NCBI RefSeq assembly: GCF_052324685.1 | Contig: NC_135214.1 | Coordinates: forward strand, 33,724,042 to 33,788,041 | Length of the DNA stretch: 64,000 bases | Direction: 5' to 3' | Source of the DNA: Brachyhypopomus gauderio | Lineage: Eukaryota; Chordata; Actinopteri; Gymnotiformes; Hypopomidae | In this document: positions 26,101 to 39,228 of the stretch, in pieces | How the letters are laid out: every line of letters begins with the position of its first letter | How positions within the stretch are numbered: position 1 is the stretch's first letter | Translations under genes and position numbers: made by a program | The notes under the pieces: model-generated | The model's database searches: none | The model's input: the letters and a program-made list of their open reading frames with translations, nothing else | What the model was told of the DNA's origin: nothing

Positions 26101-29100
26101 GTTTACACCGATCACTATCAGAGTTGAATAGTGGTGATGGGTTTGTAATTGCTTCATTTACATCATTGCAAACACTCAAGCACTTTAATAGACTAACAGA
26201 GTCGTAAGAACGTTTTTTAAGAGCTCCAAAGGAACATAAGACTTTTTATTTATATGCTATAACCCTATATACAAAATTCACCATAAAAAGAAATATTGCT
26301 TGATTTACTAAAATTCATTCACTGGCATCAGCAAAAAGCCGCTACAGAGTGTGCCACCACAACGCGTTTCCGTATGAGTCAGCCACACGCCTCGTCAAGA
26401 ACGCTGCAGGTGTTCGTCGTTTCTTTGCTGTGTATCGGGTGGTGCGTCTCAAATACTAATCAGCCTGCTAAGGCCAGCTGGGAGAGGCAGCCAGAGACAG
26501 TCACCTCGGACCGACGCAGTGAAATCTCCCAGAATCTGCTCTGGGATCTGTAACTGCCTGGGTGGGTTTGGATAAGAAAGCCTTTCCCTGACTCTCGTAC
26601 CCTGGGGGACTGTGCTAATCCAGCAGCTTCACTGCAGATGCAGTTTGTATGTGATCAGTTTTGTGGTTTAAGTTTGTTCAAAGGTTATGTATTTATTCAA
26701 AGGCAAGGACTTTCCTCCTAAGTGTTTTTGATAATGCTTTACTTTGTAGTGATGCAGTTTCAATATGTACCTGATTGAGGTTTAAGGCAGATCATTTGAA
26801 GAGTTATAATGTGTTGGTTTCAGCTTTGTAATCTTTAATGTGATTATTTTAATGTACATTTACGGTGAAGAGTGACTCATCACGTCTATTTCTGAACAGT
26901 GTCATGTTTGGACACAGTACAAATCATTGAATAAAGAGAGCCATCCAGTGGTGAGTCCAAACACGCTCTCACTACAGCTCCTCAATGCAATCCTTTCCTT
27001 TCTCCAGTTTGAGCACTGTGTCAATGGTATTGTAATGGCCATTTGATTTTAATTAAATTGCTGGGTAAAGCAATATTGCATTTCTTTTACAAATGAAACA
27101 ATTATCAATTAATGAATGTGGTATGCCAATCAGCTAATTTAGGCTTCTGGGCTACAAGCTGCTTGTGTAGTATCGGATGAGCAGAAACTACTGCAGTGGG
27201 CAGGTTCTAATGTGATGTGGTGATTACCAGGCAGGTGTCTGCCGCACCTCACTCAGCAGGACAGAAGTAAAGGTTTCACGTCTGAAATCGTGAGTGGGCA
27301 AAGAATGACTCATCTCATTACTGGGACAGATGTTGAATCTTAAAGCGGACTGCTTGTTTTGAGTGAACGGGGATAAAGAGTGTCTCAGATGCGGCTCACG
27401 GCAGCTGTCTTTGAGTATGGGGATGATAAAGGATGACGTGTGCATTGTGAATACATCTGATCCAGACTAATGGGTGATATTTTATATGGTGTGTCAGTGT
27501 AAATGTCAAGATGTTAGCAATAGGTATGAATATGTGCAGACACACTCATGGTCACAAAGACATTTAAAATTTTCATGCTTATAGATCAGATCTTTTTACA
27601 ACAGTTCACAGATCCACCATACAGAAATTTGCATTCTGCACATTGTTCAGAGAAATGTCAATGAAAGAGGGACAATCTCAGCCAATCACAGAACTGTATT
27701 TAAGGGAGAGACGATGGCACTTGTTTCGTTCCTTTTACTGCTGAGCGAAGTGGAAAACATTAAAAAATAAGTGAGGATGTATGTGGTATTGGGGGTGGGA
27801 GTAGGAAGGGTTATGTTTTGATATGATCATCTTGATACTGTATCCGTTCTATGGATAACCTATTTGTAAATCTCCTCTAGAAAATCTCCCTTCTGAACCT
27901 CTTTAAGTGAGATAAATCATGTTGTAAGGAGTACAGATGTTCAAGACAGATGTGTGGTCTTTATCCAGCTGTCTCTGAGAAGTGAACCCTGCAGAGTTGT
28001 GCATGTCAGTGGAACTCCAAATGTACAGCTGAAGACCAGACTTCACATCCAGGGATCTGCAACACGTAGGGAAGGTTTTCACCTGCACATATTTTGGTAG
28101 TTATGAGAAAAGGACTTTAACTCTGAGGAGAGAAAACACATGAAGGTAGTCCAGTCACAAAAACAGAACAAAGACCTACTAATCACAAATACAGGGGAAA
28201 CACAAAGGCATCACAAAGACAGACTGATCTCAGAGGCAGCTACAGGGCTATTAGTCAGAATGCCAATCAGTAATATTTGTCAGCTAGCTATAAAACAGGG
28301 CAATCAATCATCACTTTGATATTTGAATTTTCATTCAGCCTCTCAGTATAGAAGTATCACTTCACTGGCTGGAACACATCATTGGGAATGTATGCAATCA
28401 CTTTAACAGGATGGCTCACCACACTGAAATGAAAATAACCACATTTTAGTCATCACTCGTGGCTCAAATGAAACCACATCATGAACTTCTCATAGTGGAA
28501 AGCAGAGTCCTTTCAGGAACTGCGTATGTTCAAGACCAAAGCACAAGGTTCCATATAGCGATATAAGGAGTACAGTGCTGGATCCCTGAAAAATGGAAAA
28601 GTTGATATGATCTATAATAACTCTGCATCATTATATATTATAAGATGTAGGAATAAAATACTTCAAGTAAACACAAAGAAAGGTGGTGAAAGATGGTGAC
28701 TAATTGTAGGAAAATCCTATGTTTTAGCAAAAATGTAGTTCCTTCTGAAACCCCTATCACCACAACAGACTGTTTACTCTAATGGAGAATATTAGTACCC
28801 AGGCAAAAATGAATCATAAAACATTTAAGTGCCTTCCAGTGCATTTTCATGTTTGTACCAGTGTTTCTTGGTCTGATGTTAAGAGTTTGGCTTTAGCTAA
28901 ACAAGTGAACATATTTTTCCAGTATGGAAGATCAATATGTTGCTTATTGGCTCTCCTTCTGTTGTGTTTCCACACCTGTCCCAGCAGGTACCTGGCAGCA
29001 TTCGAAAAATCCTGCTGAGAGAACTGATTTAAAATGCATTCTTCAGAGGCCTGCAAAGTGTGTACATATATTTCTTAAAGAAAGAAAGTAAGGAAGAATG

Positions 29101-30310
29101 AAAGAAATGAAAATGTCTGACGAACCCTCCTTTCTCTTTGGCATGCATAGTGTCTTACGTTGTAACCCACTATTGGAGCCGTGTACCTGTGTTCATGCCA
29201 GTAGAAAGTGGTCTTGCATGTGCATAATATTTATGACAGTTTTTACACATTGCAGGTAGCTCACAGTGCAGGTGGAACATTCAACCCCCTAACTTAGAGT
29301 ATTAAGTGGTTCAGAAATGAGGCATCCACTACCGAAATCTAAAATTGTGGCTGAGAGTAGAAGCCACTCAACACAAGTTGGAGGAGAAAGCAAATGTCAG
29401 CTGCTGTGGAAGAGGAGGAACATATTAAACATGTTAAACGAGGTTAAATGTGGTGAAACGAGGTTAAAAGAGGTTAAACTAGGTTAAACCCATATCACAC
29501 ATTTTGCAGAATCGTCTTTAGAGTTCACACTTAGTTGTGTAATTTCTAGAAAATCTGTATGAAAAACATGAAAAAAACCCCACAAATACAAGAGAAAACA
29601 TGTTCCATAAGATCATCTGAAGTATAAAGCAATAAGACGTAGCAGAGTGCCGACATCCGTGCTCTCTGGTCTGGGAGAGACAGCGCTTGCCATGTAGAAA
29701 AGCTTACAGTAATCCCTTGTGCATAAGCGTGACCTTTAAACAGCTCATTATAAGCCTCACGTGCTGCAGAGTTGCTGAGTAACCGACGTCTGCCTCTTCG
29801 TTTCACGCTCTGCTGTGTCCAGGCTGCCTATATAATGAGTTTGAATGCCATGTAGCTGTGAGGAATAAAGTTGGATTTTGTTGTACCAGGCAGATGAAAT
29901 TTAATTAAAACAATTCATTTTTGTGAGATATATTCTCATGTTTTTGTTTACAAAAAGGCATTAATTTTCAGATGGCCCCTAAAATGTTCCTGACAGTCAG
30001 ATCTCCTTGCTGTCTACATCACAGCAAAGCTGCCTCAATACCTCATGTGCCCTGGCCTGCTCACCTCAAAAGTCCTTAGAGGGTTTTTTCATCTATTAGC
30101 AAGACTACAGCTTGTGACAACCCCTCTAGACTCCAGGGGCTGTCATTAAATAGTTCTACTTGATATTTGCAATTTTCAATTTCACACCGAAAGCAGACAT
30201 TTTCAGAGCTGAGGAAGCACAGCAAGTCTTCACTGAACAGCATTCTGGAGCATTCTAGAACATTCTAGAGCATTCCGCTCCATAGCCATATTGCAATATA
30301 AATATGTATA
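23124..30310. other. Intergenic sequence, no gene recognised
   Basis: Short open frames only. A GC- and CpG-rich patch lies at about 24750-24945, a poly-G run at about 25830-25848, and a short repeat of GAGGTTAAAC-like units near 29440-29490. The remainder looks unique. Confidence 0.5.
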
Positions 30311-31377
30311 CAGTGCTGCTTGACAGTTTGTGAACTCCTTGAGAAGTTTAGATTTTTAGTTTTTTGTATATGTCAGCTTTATGTTAATTAATTCCATTTA
30401 TGAAACATGAAATCAGAACATGCGCAAAAGTAAATGAACCACAACTGCACTGGTAAAGACAATTAGGTAAAAGACTAATTAAGCCGGCCAATCAAATGAG
30501 ATCCTTCAGAAAAGAGGGAGAGGAAACCAACCAAACCACTGTTGTGCCAAGGTGTAAAGCACTCACATCATCAATGCCAAGAGGAAAGAAGGCATCCAAG
30601 GACATCAGGAAGAAGGTGGTGACAGCCCACCAGTCTGGGTAAAGCTACACTCAGCATCACCGCATCTCTGCCCAGCAGTGGAAGGCCATCAAAACGTATA
30701 CCAAGAAGCACCAGAAAAACAATAATTCAAGTAAAGGCCATCCCACACATCATATCCAGAGAGTTACACACCCTTCTGACAGCATCTGGGATAAATGTAC
30801 ATGTGTCTACAATCAGGCAAAAAATCAATAGACATGGCATTTATGGGAGAGTTTCTAGAAGGAAGCCTCTGCTCTCAAGATAGAACAAAGTTGCTGGTTT
30901 AAACTTTGCCAGAGAGCACTTGGACAAAGCAGGGGCTTTTGGAAAGTCCATTTTCTGGACAGATGAGTCCAATGTTGAATCATTTGGTCAAAATCACAGG
31001 CAGGCTTTTGGAGAAAAGTCAACACTGCTTATAAGGAGAAGAACCTCCTCCGAAAAGTGAAGCATGGTGGTGGAAATGTGTGGTGGCGGAAATGTGTCTT
31101 TCTGCCTTCAGACCTGGACGACTGCATATTAGCCAGAGAACCATCAAATCCCAGGCCTATCAACAAATTCTTGACCAGAATGTTCTGACATCAATCATGG
31201 AGTTGAAGTTGGGCCTGAAATAGATTATGCAACAAGACAACGACCCAAAGCGTTTCAGTAACTTCCAAGGAATGACTTGGAAGAAGATTTGGGCTCTGGA
31301 TTGGCCCAGTCAGAGTCCAGACCTCAATCCCATAAAAATGTTGTGGCAAGTTCTAAAGCGGGTGGTACTTGCTAGAT

Positions 31378-31643
31378 CAGGCGTACTCAACTAAATTTGT
31401 CCGCGGTCCAATTTTGGCAGATACCTGTGACCAGAGGTCCGGTGCGGCGGGGGTGGCGAACGTAAGTTGTTGAGCGGGGTGGCGAATGTGACACTCGTGA
31501 CGGAGTGTTTTTTCAATAGCCCTGAAATAAATGCTACGGTTTTGTTTTGGTCCGTATCCAGTTAATCAGGAATGAGATTGGGTCCGGACAGGACTGCGTT
31601 TGGGTCCGGATCCGGACCGCGGTCCGCCAGTTGAGTACCCCTG
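31378..31643. mobile_element. Small non-autonomous hAT element (266 bp) nested in Tc1
   Basis: The left end is CAGGCGTACTCAACT and the right end is AGTTGAGTACCCCTG, which match as inverted repeats with one difference. The flanks carry an 8-bp duplication TGCTAGAT (31370-31377 and 31644-31651), and removing the element with one copy restores the Tc1 reading. It shares an internal module (minus-strand GCTCAACAACTTACGTTCGC) with the hAT element at 4280-4599. Confidence 0.9.
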
Positions 31644-31691
31644 TGCTAGATGTTCCTCCAACCTCTCATCTGGCAGAGTTCTGCAAGGAGG

Positions 31692-32138
31692 TGTCATGTC
31701 TGGCCCCACCCACACCTGTCATTCATGTCTTTGTTTTCATTTCCTATGTGTTCTTGTTGTCATTTCAGTTGTTCCCTCCTGTTCATTTGTTACTCTACCC
31801 CTTGTTATTGCTGTTACCTGTCTCAATTTTTGTCTTGTACTTGGCCGGTTATTGATTGTTATTGTAGGAATGTTATTGTGAATCAACATGTTTGTCATCT
31901 ATGAGTTGTGCTACTTCCTGGTTTGTACTTAAATTTGATTAGTATGTTTATTTTAGACTTGTTTCGTTATGCCTCACAAGATTATTCATGTTGGCTTTAT
32001 GTCTGTTTCTAACTGCTTTTCTGAAATGTCCCTGGACCGTGATTATGACTCCGATTATGGATTTTCCCTTAATAAATCTCACTCTTGTCAGCATATGTGT
32101 CTGCCTCCCTAATGCCCTCCAAGGCCATCGGCATTACA
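31692..32138 (+). mobile_element. Solo LTR (447 bp) nested in Tc1
   Basis: The segment starts TGTCATG and ends GCATTACA, the TG...CA form of an LTR. It is flanked by a 5-bp duplication GGAGG (31687-31691 and 32139-32143). An AATAAA signal is present near 32071. Tc1 coding sequence continues on both sides. This fits recombination between the two LTRs of an integrated retroelement that left one LTR behind. Strand is suggested by the AATAAA only. Confidence 0.82.
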
Positions 32139-32260
32139 GGAGGGAGGAGTGGGCAAAAATCCCAAAAAGCAGATGTGAGACACTTGTTTGTGGTTGTGGT
32201 TGTGAAGTAATGGCTGTAAAAGGAGGTGCCACAAGCTACTAACTAAAAGAGTTCACATAT

Positions 32261-33774
32261 ATTTACACTTAGCAGATTTGAGAAATGTTGTTGAACAATT
32301 TTTTTTTCTGTGTCCCTTATTTGGTAGGTAGGCCTATGCTTTACAAATTGAGGTTTGGATGTTCATATCATCACTTCTGTGTTTAAGCGCCATGTCTTTA
32401 AACGTCATGTCTTTAAACGTCATGTCTTTAAAGAACTTTAAAGAATGCCCGGCATTCTGCTTCCAGAACTTCACGTTACACGTGGACATCTTGCACCACT
32501 GACATATTTAATGCAACAACGTTGAACGTAAAACATTGAGAAAAACAGACTTTGAAGCAAAAAAAATAAAACATTCATGACATCCAGCAACTATGTTTCT
32601 GTCCCATTTTAAAACACAATTTGAAAATGTTATTATGATGCATATTCAAACATGCTGCCGAAAAATTTATTACATAAGAGTTATAGTACAAAATTGATGT
32701 ATATATGCCATTCACCCCACTTTAGTAAACAGCAAGACAGTAGAAGTCTTTAGGTTCTTTAGGTAATTTATTTTTTTCATTTTACATTCAATTCAATCAA
32801 TCATACACAGTGTACATAAGATGGTTTCATCTGATCATAAAACACATAGTGTACATAAGATGGTTTCATCCAATCATAAGATACATAGTGTATATAAGAT
32901 TTCTTGGTTGTGAAGGAAAAGATGCCCAATATTGCTTCCATGATGCAAAGAGAGGAGTGATGTTCACTAAAAGAAAGATCATGTCAGAATGAGACCTGCA
33001 CTGTTAATGAATCTAAATAAACATCATTGTTCATCATTGTTCCCCTTCTAAATATGGACTAATCTCTTTACAATAAATGTCACAACAGCAGACTATGTAC
33101 AACTTCAACGTATCTCAATAGAGTGGTACGAATTACTATTTTATTGTTCCCATAATAAAGATTAATTTGAGCATCTAAAATTTACATATAAAAAATTATA
33201 CTTTTTAAATTTTAAGACACTATTATTTCATAATATATAGATATTTCAAGTTAGTGTGGAGTTTCAGTTGTAGTCATTTCTGATACCAGCTTTCAGGCAA
33301 CAGTAACATTAACTGACTGTCAGTGTTTAATGTATTCTATGCTCGCCATCAAAACAATCTGTGATTAATTAACCAGAAAATGGAAAGCCACAAAAAGGTT
33401 TTTGATCTATTTAGATCTTAATTGATGCTATGAATACCTCTTGCATATGAACTACTTTGCTGTTTTAATGTAATTCAATATAGGTTATATGCTCGATATC
33501 AGGTTTGCTTAGAGTGTATGTCACACACCACAATTAATCCATGTTTGTTGAAATGAGAAGTGTTTTAGCTCAGCATTTCAAAAGCTGGAGTCATACTGAC
33601 TGTAGAGCATTTCCCACCATATATTATTGCAAAGGTAAAATTTGTGCACAACTGTAAAAAAAAATGTTACATATATACAAAACCAGAAAGTGGCTGGCCC
33701 ACATGAATATACATTAGCAACAAATTAATTTAATTCAAGTCAAAATGTTCCAGTGACTTCAGAAAGGACCTGCA
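32261..33774. other. AT-rich sequence downstream of slc2a6; short tandem repeats
   Basis: It contains about three copies of CATGTCTTTAAACGT at 32390-32435 and about 2.7 copies of a 39-bp unit around GTGTACATAAGATGG at 32799-32901. The slc2a6 3' UTR should lie in the right-hand part on the minus strand. A possible polyadenylation signal (TTTATT on the plus strand) is near 33140. No other gene seen. Confidence 0.55.
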
Positions 33775-35092
33775 TTAACTATCAACGATGGTGAAGGAGC
33801 GTCCTGTTCGGAAGTAGTTCTCGATCTCTTCAAGCGTGCGGCCCTTTGTCTCAGGCACACACAGAGATGTGAATATGATGTTCACAACACACACTACGCT
33901 GAAAAAGAGGAAAGGGGCGAAGACTCCGAGGCCATCCTGTGAGAAGAACATGTCATAAGCTTAGAGTGTGCACACTAAACTACAGTTTGTCACAATCAAG
34001 GAAAACCCAGACCATGACGGATTACGCAACACAGCAAAAGGGAACAACAGTATTTAAGCCTGTAGACAGTGAATGTGCAATTGTAAAAATGTGAAAACTT
34101 CCAGCACTGTGTCATAATCAAATGCAGTACATGGTTACTTTCAATATGAAGTGGTCATGTAATGTTCTTATGATCCCCAACAAAAGAGCAGAACGTTGGC
34201 CCTCCAGGGTTGAACTTTGACACCCCTGATCTAAAACACCATATAATAATTCTTTATGGCTCATGTATTTGTGTGTGAAATGCTTACTATAAGCAACAGA
34301 GAAAATATATACAGGCTGAACTCATGGCAGCATGCAGGGAGATTTCAATCCTGTGCTGTTATAGATTTCATATCACTATCAACATTTCTTATAACCACAT
34401 ACAGGTGCAGTTGTTGGCTAAGCAACACAGGATTTCTAGGTAGCTAGCTAGCTGGTCCAGCCAATGAAAAGTAGCTAAAATGTCTAGCTATCATAAGCAA
34501 GAGCTCCGGAATATTCCCACAAATGAAACCAATCATAAAGTGATCACCAATTCCACTGTAATGTTTGTGACAACTTACACGCTCGATATCTAGCTGCTAT
34601 AAAAAAAAGACTCATGTAGCTTAAACATAGCACATGATTAGGACAATGTACATTTTAATGTTTACTTAAGAAATATTTTAGATAACTACTTTTACTTCTA
34701 CTTCTACTCCTTTTAAAGTTTAAATATTTTTACCTGAGTACAGTTTTTCTCTACTCCACCCACCTGTGCCTGTGTGTCCTAGAAACTGACCTCCACAGTG
34801 CCGAAATATTACACCTATTACATCATTACAACTTTAGCAAATTAAAAAATGAAAGAGTAATTCTCGTTTCCTGTTTCACTCATAAGCAATCTTGAAAGTG
34901 AGTTGGGGACTCACCACTGCATGCATGAAGAGCTGCGTGAGAGCGAAGGCAGTGAGCCAACTGACCACCACACACAGACCGGACGCCACCCCGCGGGCCC
35001 CCAGGGGCAGGACCTCTGACATCAGCAGCCACGTGATTGGACCCCAGCCCATTGCATAACCTGCTCAGGAGAAAAAGACATGAATACGTAGG

Positions 35093-35143
<51 letters not shown>

Positions 35144-38100
35144 TGTGTGAGCCTGCCCAGGTTTTGAATGCTATGAGAAACACGGATACGGCCAAAAAAT
35201 CTGGATGCAACCAAATAGCCTGAAACAGTACATCTTAGTTAATCTAAGCTGGATTAAGATTATTAAATGTGTCGTGATATCATTATATTATATGTGTTCT
35301 GTATATGTTACAAATCCACATGTTCCACAGAGATTGTTAAGAGGCTGCTGAATACAGTTTGAGCCTGTTTAAAACATCCTGATAAACCTTGTTCTTTGAT
35401 TTCAGTCTGTCTTGGTGTTGTGCTATACAAGTCAAACCTGTCTGTGTGCCCTACACAACCAGGCAGAGTATAAAACAGATTATATTAAATATACAAGTAC
35501 ATGTTAGAAAATACTATATTGTACAAAGCCAAAGATACATTTTAAAGGTTCAGCAATATGATATATAATAAGATCAAATAGTCTGCACTAGACAGACTAG
35601 ACACTAATATCATGCACTTCTACACTCCTAAAAACTCCTAGAATCCTCCTACAGTTTGAAAGCCAGCAGACAAATGTCTCATTATGTCATTCCACATCAG
35701 ACTAAACCTGTGGAAAAGCTGTTAAATTTCATAATGGTTAGCTTACGTTGAACAGGAGGCACTTATTATAGAGTAGAAATAGCTGACAGTCTAACCACAA
35801 GTCATGGTCAAATACATTAAAGCACAAATTAAACAACAGTATCTACCTAAAACTGTTTAAAGATCTTGATATTGCATCAGACCTGAAGCGCCTGGTGATT
35901 TGTTCAATGGTTACATCAAGTACACGGGTTTAAAAATGCATACCAATCTGAGAAAGGCCAATCCGCATGTGAGAAAATGAGACTCACCAAATATAAAGAT
36001 CATGGTTGTGATCAGGGGAATGAGAGTGATGGGGTCTGGGCCGGGCCCCGTGACGGCAGGCTCAATGTTCATCATGTGCACAGGTGCGCCCCCCACTGTG
36101 AGGTTCTTGCCATCACAGGGGTTCGGGTGGGTATACATGGTCATGGTGAACGTGGCCAGGAACATGAGGAAACCTGCAAAGACAAACATACGCATGGATT
36201 CTCATTACTGTGTCCTAATGTTTGTCATTTATTTTATTTTGTTTTTTTAAGAATCTTTTAAAATTGAAATAGGTTATTCTTTTATCTATAAAGTGCTCGA
36301 ACACTACAGAGTCAGGACACTACAGCTGTTGACAGTTTAACAGTGCATTTTTGTAGTGCTAAGCCAGAAAAGTTCAGAATGCCCCCATAACTCCACTAAT
36401 AACTCCATTATAATTAATGTCATAAGGAAGCAATTAAATGATAAGGGGGAGGTCACACATCATGGTAAATGTCAAACCAGAACAGTAATTCATGCTCATG
36501 ATGACGGAAATCAACAACAGAGCAGGACCAGAGCAGCACAAACCTGAAGTGTAAAGCAAAGCTTTCCTGCCAGCTTTGTCCATCAAACTGGCTGCTATGG
36601 CAACAGAGAACAGTCTAACAACTCCTACTAGCGCCGCATCATACTTGGGTTCCTAGAAACACAACAGACAGATGAAAAATTGTTAGCGTATAAGACATGG
36701 TCGCTCATTCTTTTACTTCAGATCTATTTTCATACCTGCAGCTTACCAGGAATATGGTACTGCAGGATACTTTTTGAAAGATAGGCTGCAGGTAAACCAA
36801 TATGGGGGTTACACCTGTCATCTGTTGTAGGAATCTCATAAACACCGAGATCAGGATTGGTTTGTAGAAGAAGGGACTCCGAAGATCAGACCACTGCAGT
36901 CCAACCTGTTGAAGAGATTGAGTGGGATGCATGTAAATTTTGCAGTAATAGGTCACTCACTGTGTGCTTTCTGTTTGTAATAGCCGTGATTGTTTTGTGC
37001 TTGTTCAACACGAAAAAGCTGTGGTCGACTACGTGATTACGGGCTTTTATTTACTCGAATTCCCATGAATCACTGCTGCTCAAGTTCACCTGTGAGATGA
37101 CACCACGCTCTATTTTCCTCAGTTCGCCCATGTAATCCGACTCCGCCCCTCTGAGCCACTTCAGGGCCCTGCAGGCCTCGTCCCGTTTGCCCTGGGTGAT
37201 GAGGTAACGCGGCGAGTTGGGCATGAACGAGAGGAGCACCACCATGACCAGCACAGGGAGTTCCCCCGCTACTGCCAGCCACCTCCAGGGCAACACCAGG
37301 CCTGCGGGGCAAGGGTAGAAACACATTCACAGTGTCCATTCGAGAGGGCTGTGGTGCAGAAGTGGTGTGGGGCACAAGGGTATATCTCTGAACACTTTAT
37401 CAGATGGTTATAAATAAGCAATTAAATGATAAGGCATTTCTATTGCCTTTTCATCCTGGAGTATTTTCAGCTGTTCTTGCACTATTTAACATTTCACAGT
37501 TCCTATGAATGCACTGCTTTTCACACTATTACACCTTGCCGAGGTGTTACAGAGTGGTACAACTTTCTAATATGCCAAACATTTCCTTTACCATTCAAAC
37601 TGCAATACAAACTATGTGGTCCAAACTGAGATTTTGGCTCAATGATGAAGTGAAAGCACTTGAATGGCAACGTTGAAACTCACAACTCAAAAGGTTTGCT
37701 GACACCCTAGCAAACAACCCACTACATGGTTGCAAGGACTTCTTAAAGACACCTTACCCAAAGCATACAGTGCCAGACTTCCAAAGACAGCAGTGATCTG
37801 TGGACAAGACCCCATAGCTCCTCTGACACCTGGATGTGAAATCTCTGACACGTAGACCTGCAACAAAGTCGAATGATTAAAAAAAAAGGTTCTGAGAATA
37901 AATTAAAGATTAATTAATTTATGATCAGGTATCTGCTGTCTGTGCAATGGATTTCATGCACTGGAGATACTATGGTTCATATGTACCCTAGTTTTTACAG
38001 TGTTTTAAACAGCTGCATAATGTGTAAGAGGAATCGGAATCAAGCATTCTTTCTATTTCTCAATGTCTTGCGGTTTCTGCCCATTTCATTGAGCACTCAT

Positions 38101-39228
38101 GAACTTCCTCCCAGAGTTTAACTTACATACACAGGAGACGGAAGTAATAACTGCAACCAGTCTTCTAGCAAAACACCATTATGGAAGAATGATTTCCCTC
38201 CTTTAACATCAATTTTAACAGCAATTCATGCAGATTTCCTATAATTTAGTAACGTGTACTCTTTAAATACTATTGCACCACTGACCCTGAAAATCCCAAA
38301 GCTCTTAATAGACCTGCATACCATATTGTTAAGTCCTACAAGCTTTGCGAGTTAGAATTTGATCTGACATTGTCTGACAATGCTTAACGCTGTGAGACGC
38401 TGTGACCATCTTACGCACAGGAATAGAACTGGAGGTGATCCCACCAGCGATGCCGGTTAGAAACCTCCCCAGAAGAAGCATCCAGACGTTCTGTGCCGAC
38501 CCCATTATGAGGAAGCCCAGTGTAGACGGCACCGCTGACATCATTATGCTTAGCTTCCTTCCAATTCTGTCGTTGAGCAGCATCGCACTCAGACCCCCTA
38601 ACGCAGCTCCCAGTGTGAAAATAGACTGAACAGTGGAAAGAAAACACAAAAGAAGGACCTGTGTGAAACACTGTGTTCCTCAACCCTCTCCTTGGGACTC
38701 ACTGTTTGAGCATGTTTGATCTGCCCCACCTCCCAGCTTAGGGAATCAAGTCATGAAGAACACTGAATACCAGGAACAGGTGTGCTGGGCATACAGGCCA
38801 CTGGCAGGTGGCTACTGAAGCCTTGGTTGAAAAATACTTGCATACAAGAAACAACAAAGTGTTCTTACACCAAACCAGGAAACCTGATGAACGTCCATAT
38901 GCAGGCGTGTGTCATAACTCTCTAGAAGCTGAGGAATCACAGGTGACGGAAAAACCAGGGCATATCCAAAAATAAAGTTTCCCAAAACTGCTGAAAACAC
39001 CGCGAGGAAGAGCCAACCGTTTCTGCGGGAAGACAACACAACGTCTTAACTCCCCACTTAGTTTAACTTTTGTAGTTGAGCTGCATCGTGTATTTCAACA
39101 AAATTTTAAATAGATAAATGTGCGATACATGACCAGTGTTAAAATGTACCAAATATACCCCACTGTTGTCACCTTATTCGGTCCGGTCCGTTCGCGAGTA
39201 GCGGAGATGTCTCGCCGGGTCCTTCCAT
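33775..39228 (-). CDS. slc2a6: Facilitated glucose transporter member 6 (GLUT6)
   Basis: A sugar transporter of the major facilitator superfamily, class III GLUT, expected in intracellular membranes. Ten exons, all GT-AG and in phase: 39228-39173, 39022-38869, 38625-38419, 37857-37758, 37301-37090, 36905-36747, 36652-36544, 36173-35988, 35060-34915, 33936-33775. They join to 496 residues (human about 507). Family motifs: DRIGRK (89-94) in the loop after helix 2, PNSPRYL after helix 6, QQMTG (270-274), WGPITW (400-405) in helix 10, and PETKGR (471-476) after helix 12. An acidic dileucine ETSPLL (6-11) matches the endocytic retention signal of GLUT6. NLT (356-358) is a potential glycosylation site in the large loop. 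The start ATG at 39228 joins in frame to exon 2 and gives an N-terminus like human GLUT6. GLUT8 is the nearest alternative, but the helix 1-2 sequence ([14 protein letters not shown]) favours GLUT6. Confidence 0.96.
35098..35132. repeat. (TG)n microsatellite in slc2a6 intron 8
   Basis: In the slc2a6 transcript this is a CA repeat ending about 37 bases before the exon 9 acceptor at 35061. Confidence 0.9.

Larger units (their letters stand above)
30311..32260 (+). pseudogene. Tc1-type transposon, dead, split by two later insertions
   Basis: The left end begins CAGTGCTGCTTGACAGTTTG next to a TA target at 30309-30310. The transposase start is visible near 30573 (MPRGKKASKDIRKKVVTAHQ), soon followed by a stop. 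Further on come peptides of the catalytic region such as FWTDESNVESFGQN and the C-terminal 'W...PDLNPIKMLWQVLK' signature (31305-31355), all with frame breaks. The coding strand is then interrupted at 31378 by a hAT element and at 31692 by a solo LTR. Tc1 sequence resumes at about 32144 with a GGVGKNPKKQM-like peptide. The right inverted end is not clear. Confidence 0.85.

Noticed and set aside
38411-38418. GTAAG donor one codon further in slc2a6 exon 3
   Set aside because: It looks stronger as a motif, but the resulting frame breaks the conserved IPVYVSEI junction. The GTGCGT donor keeps it.
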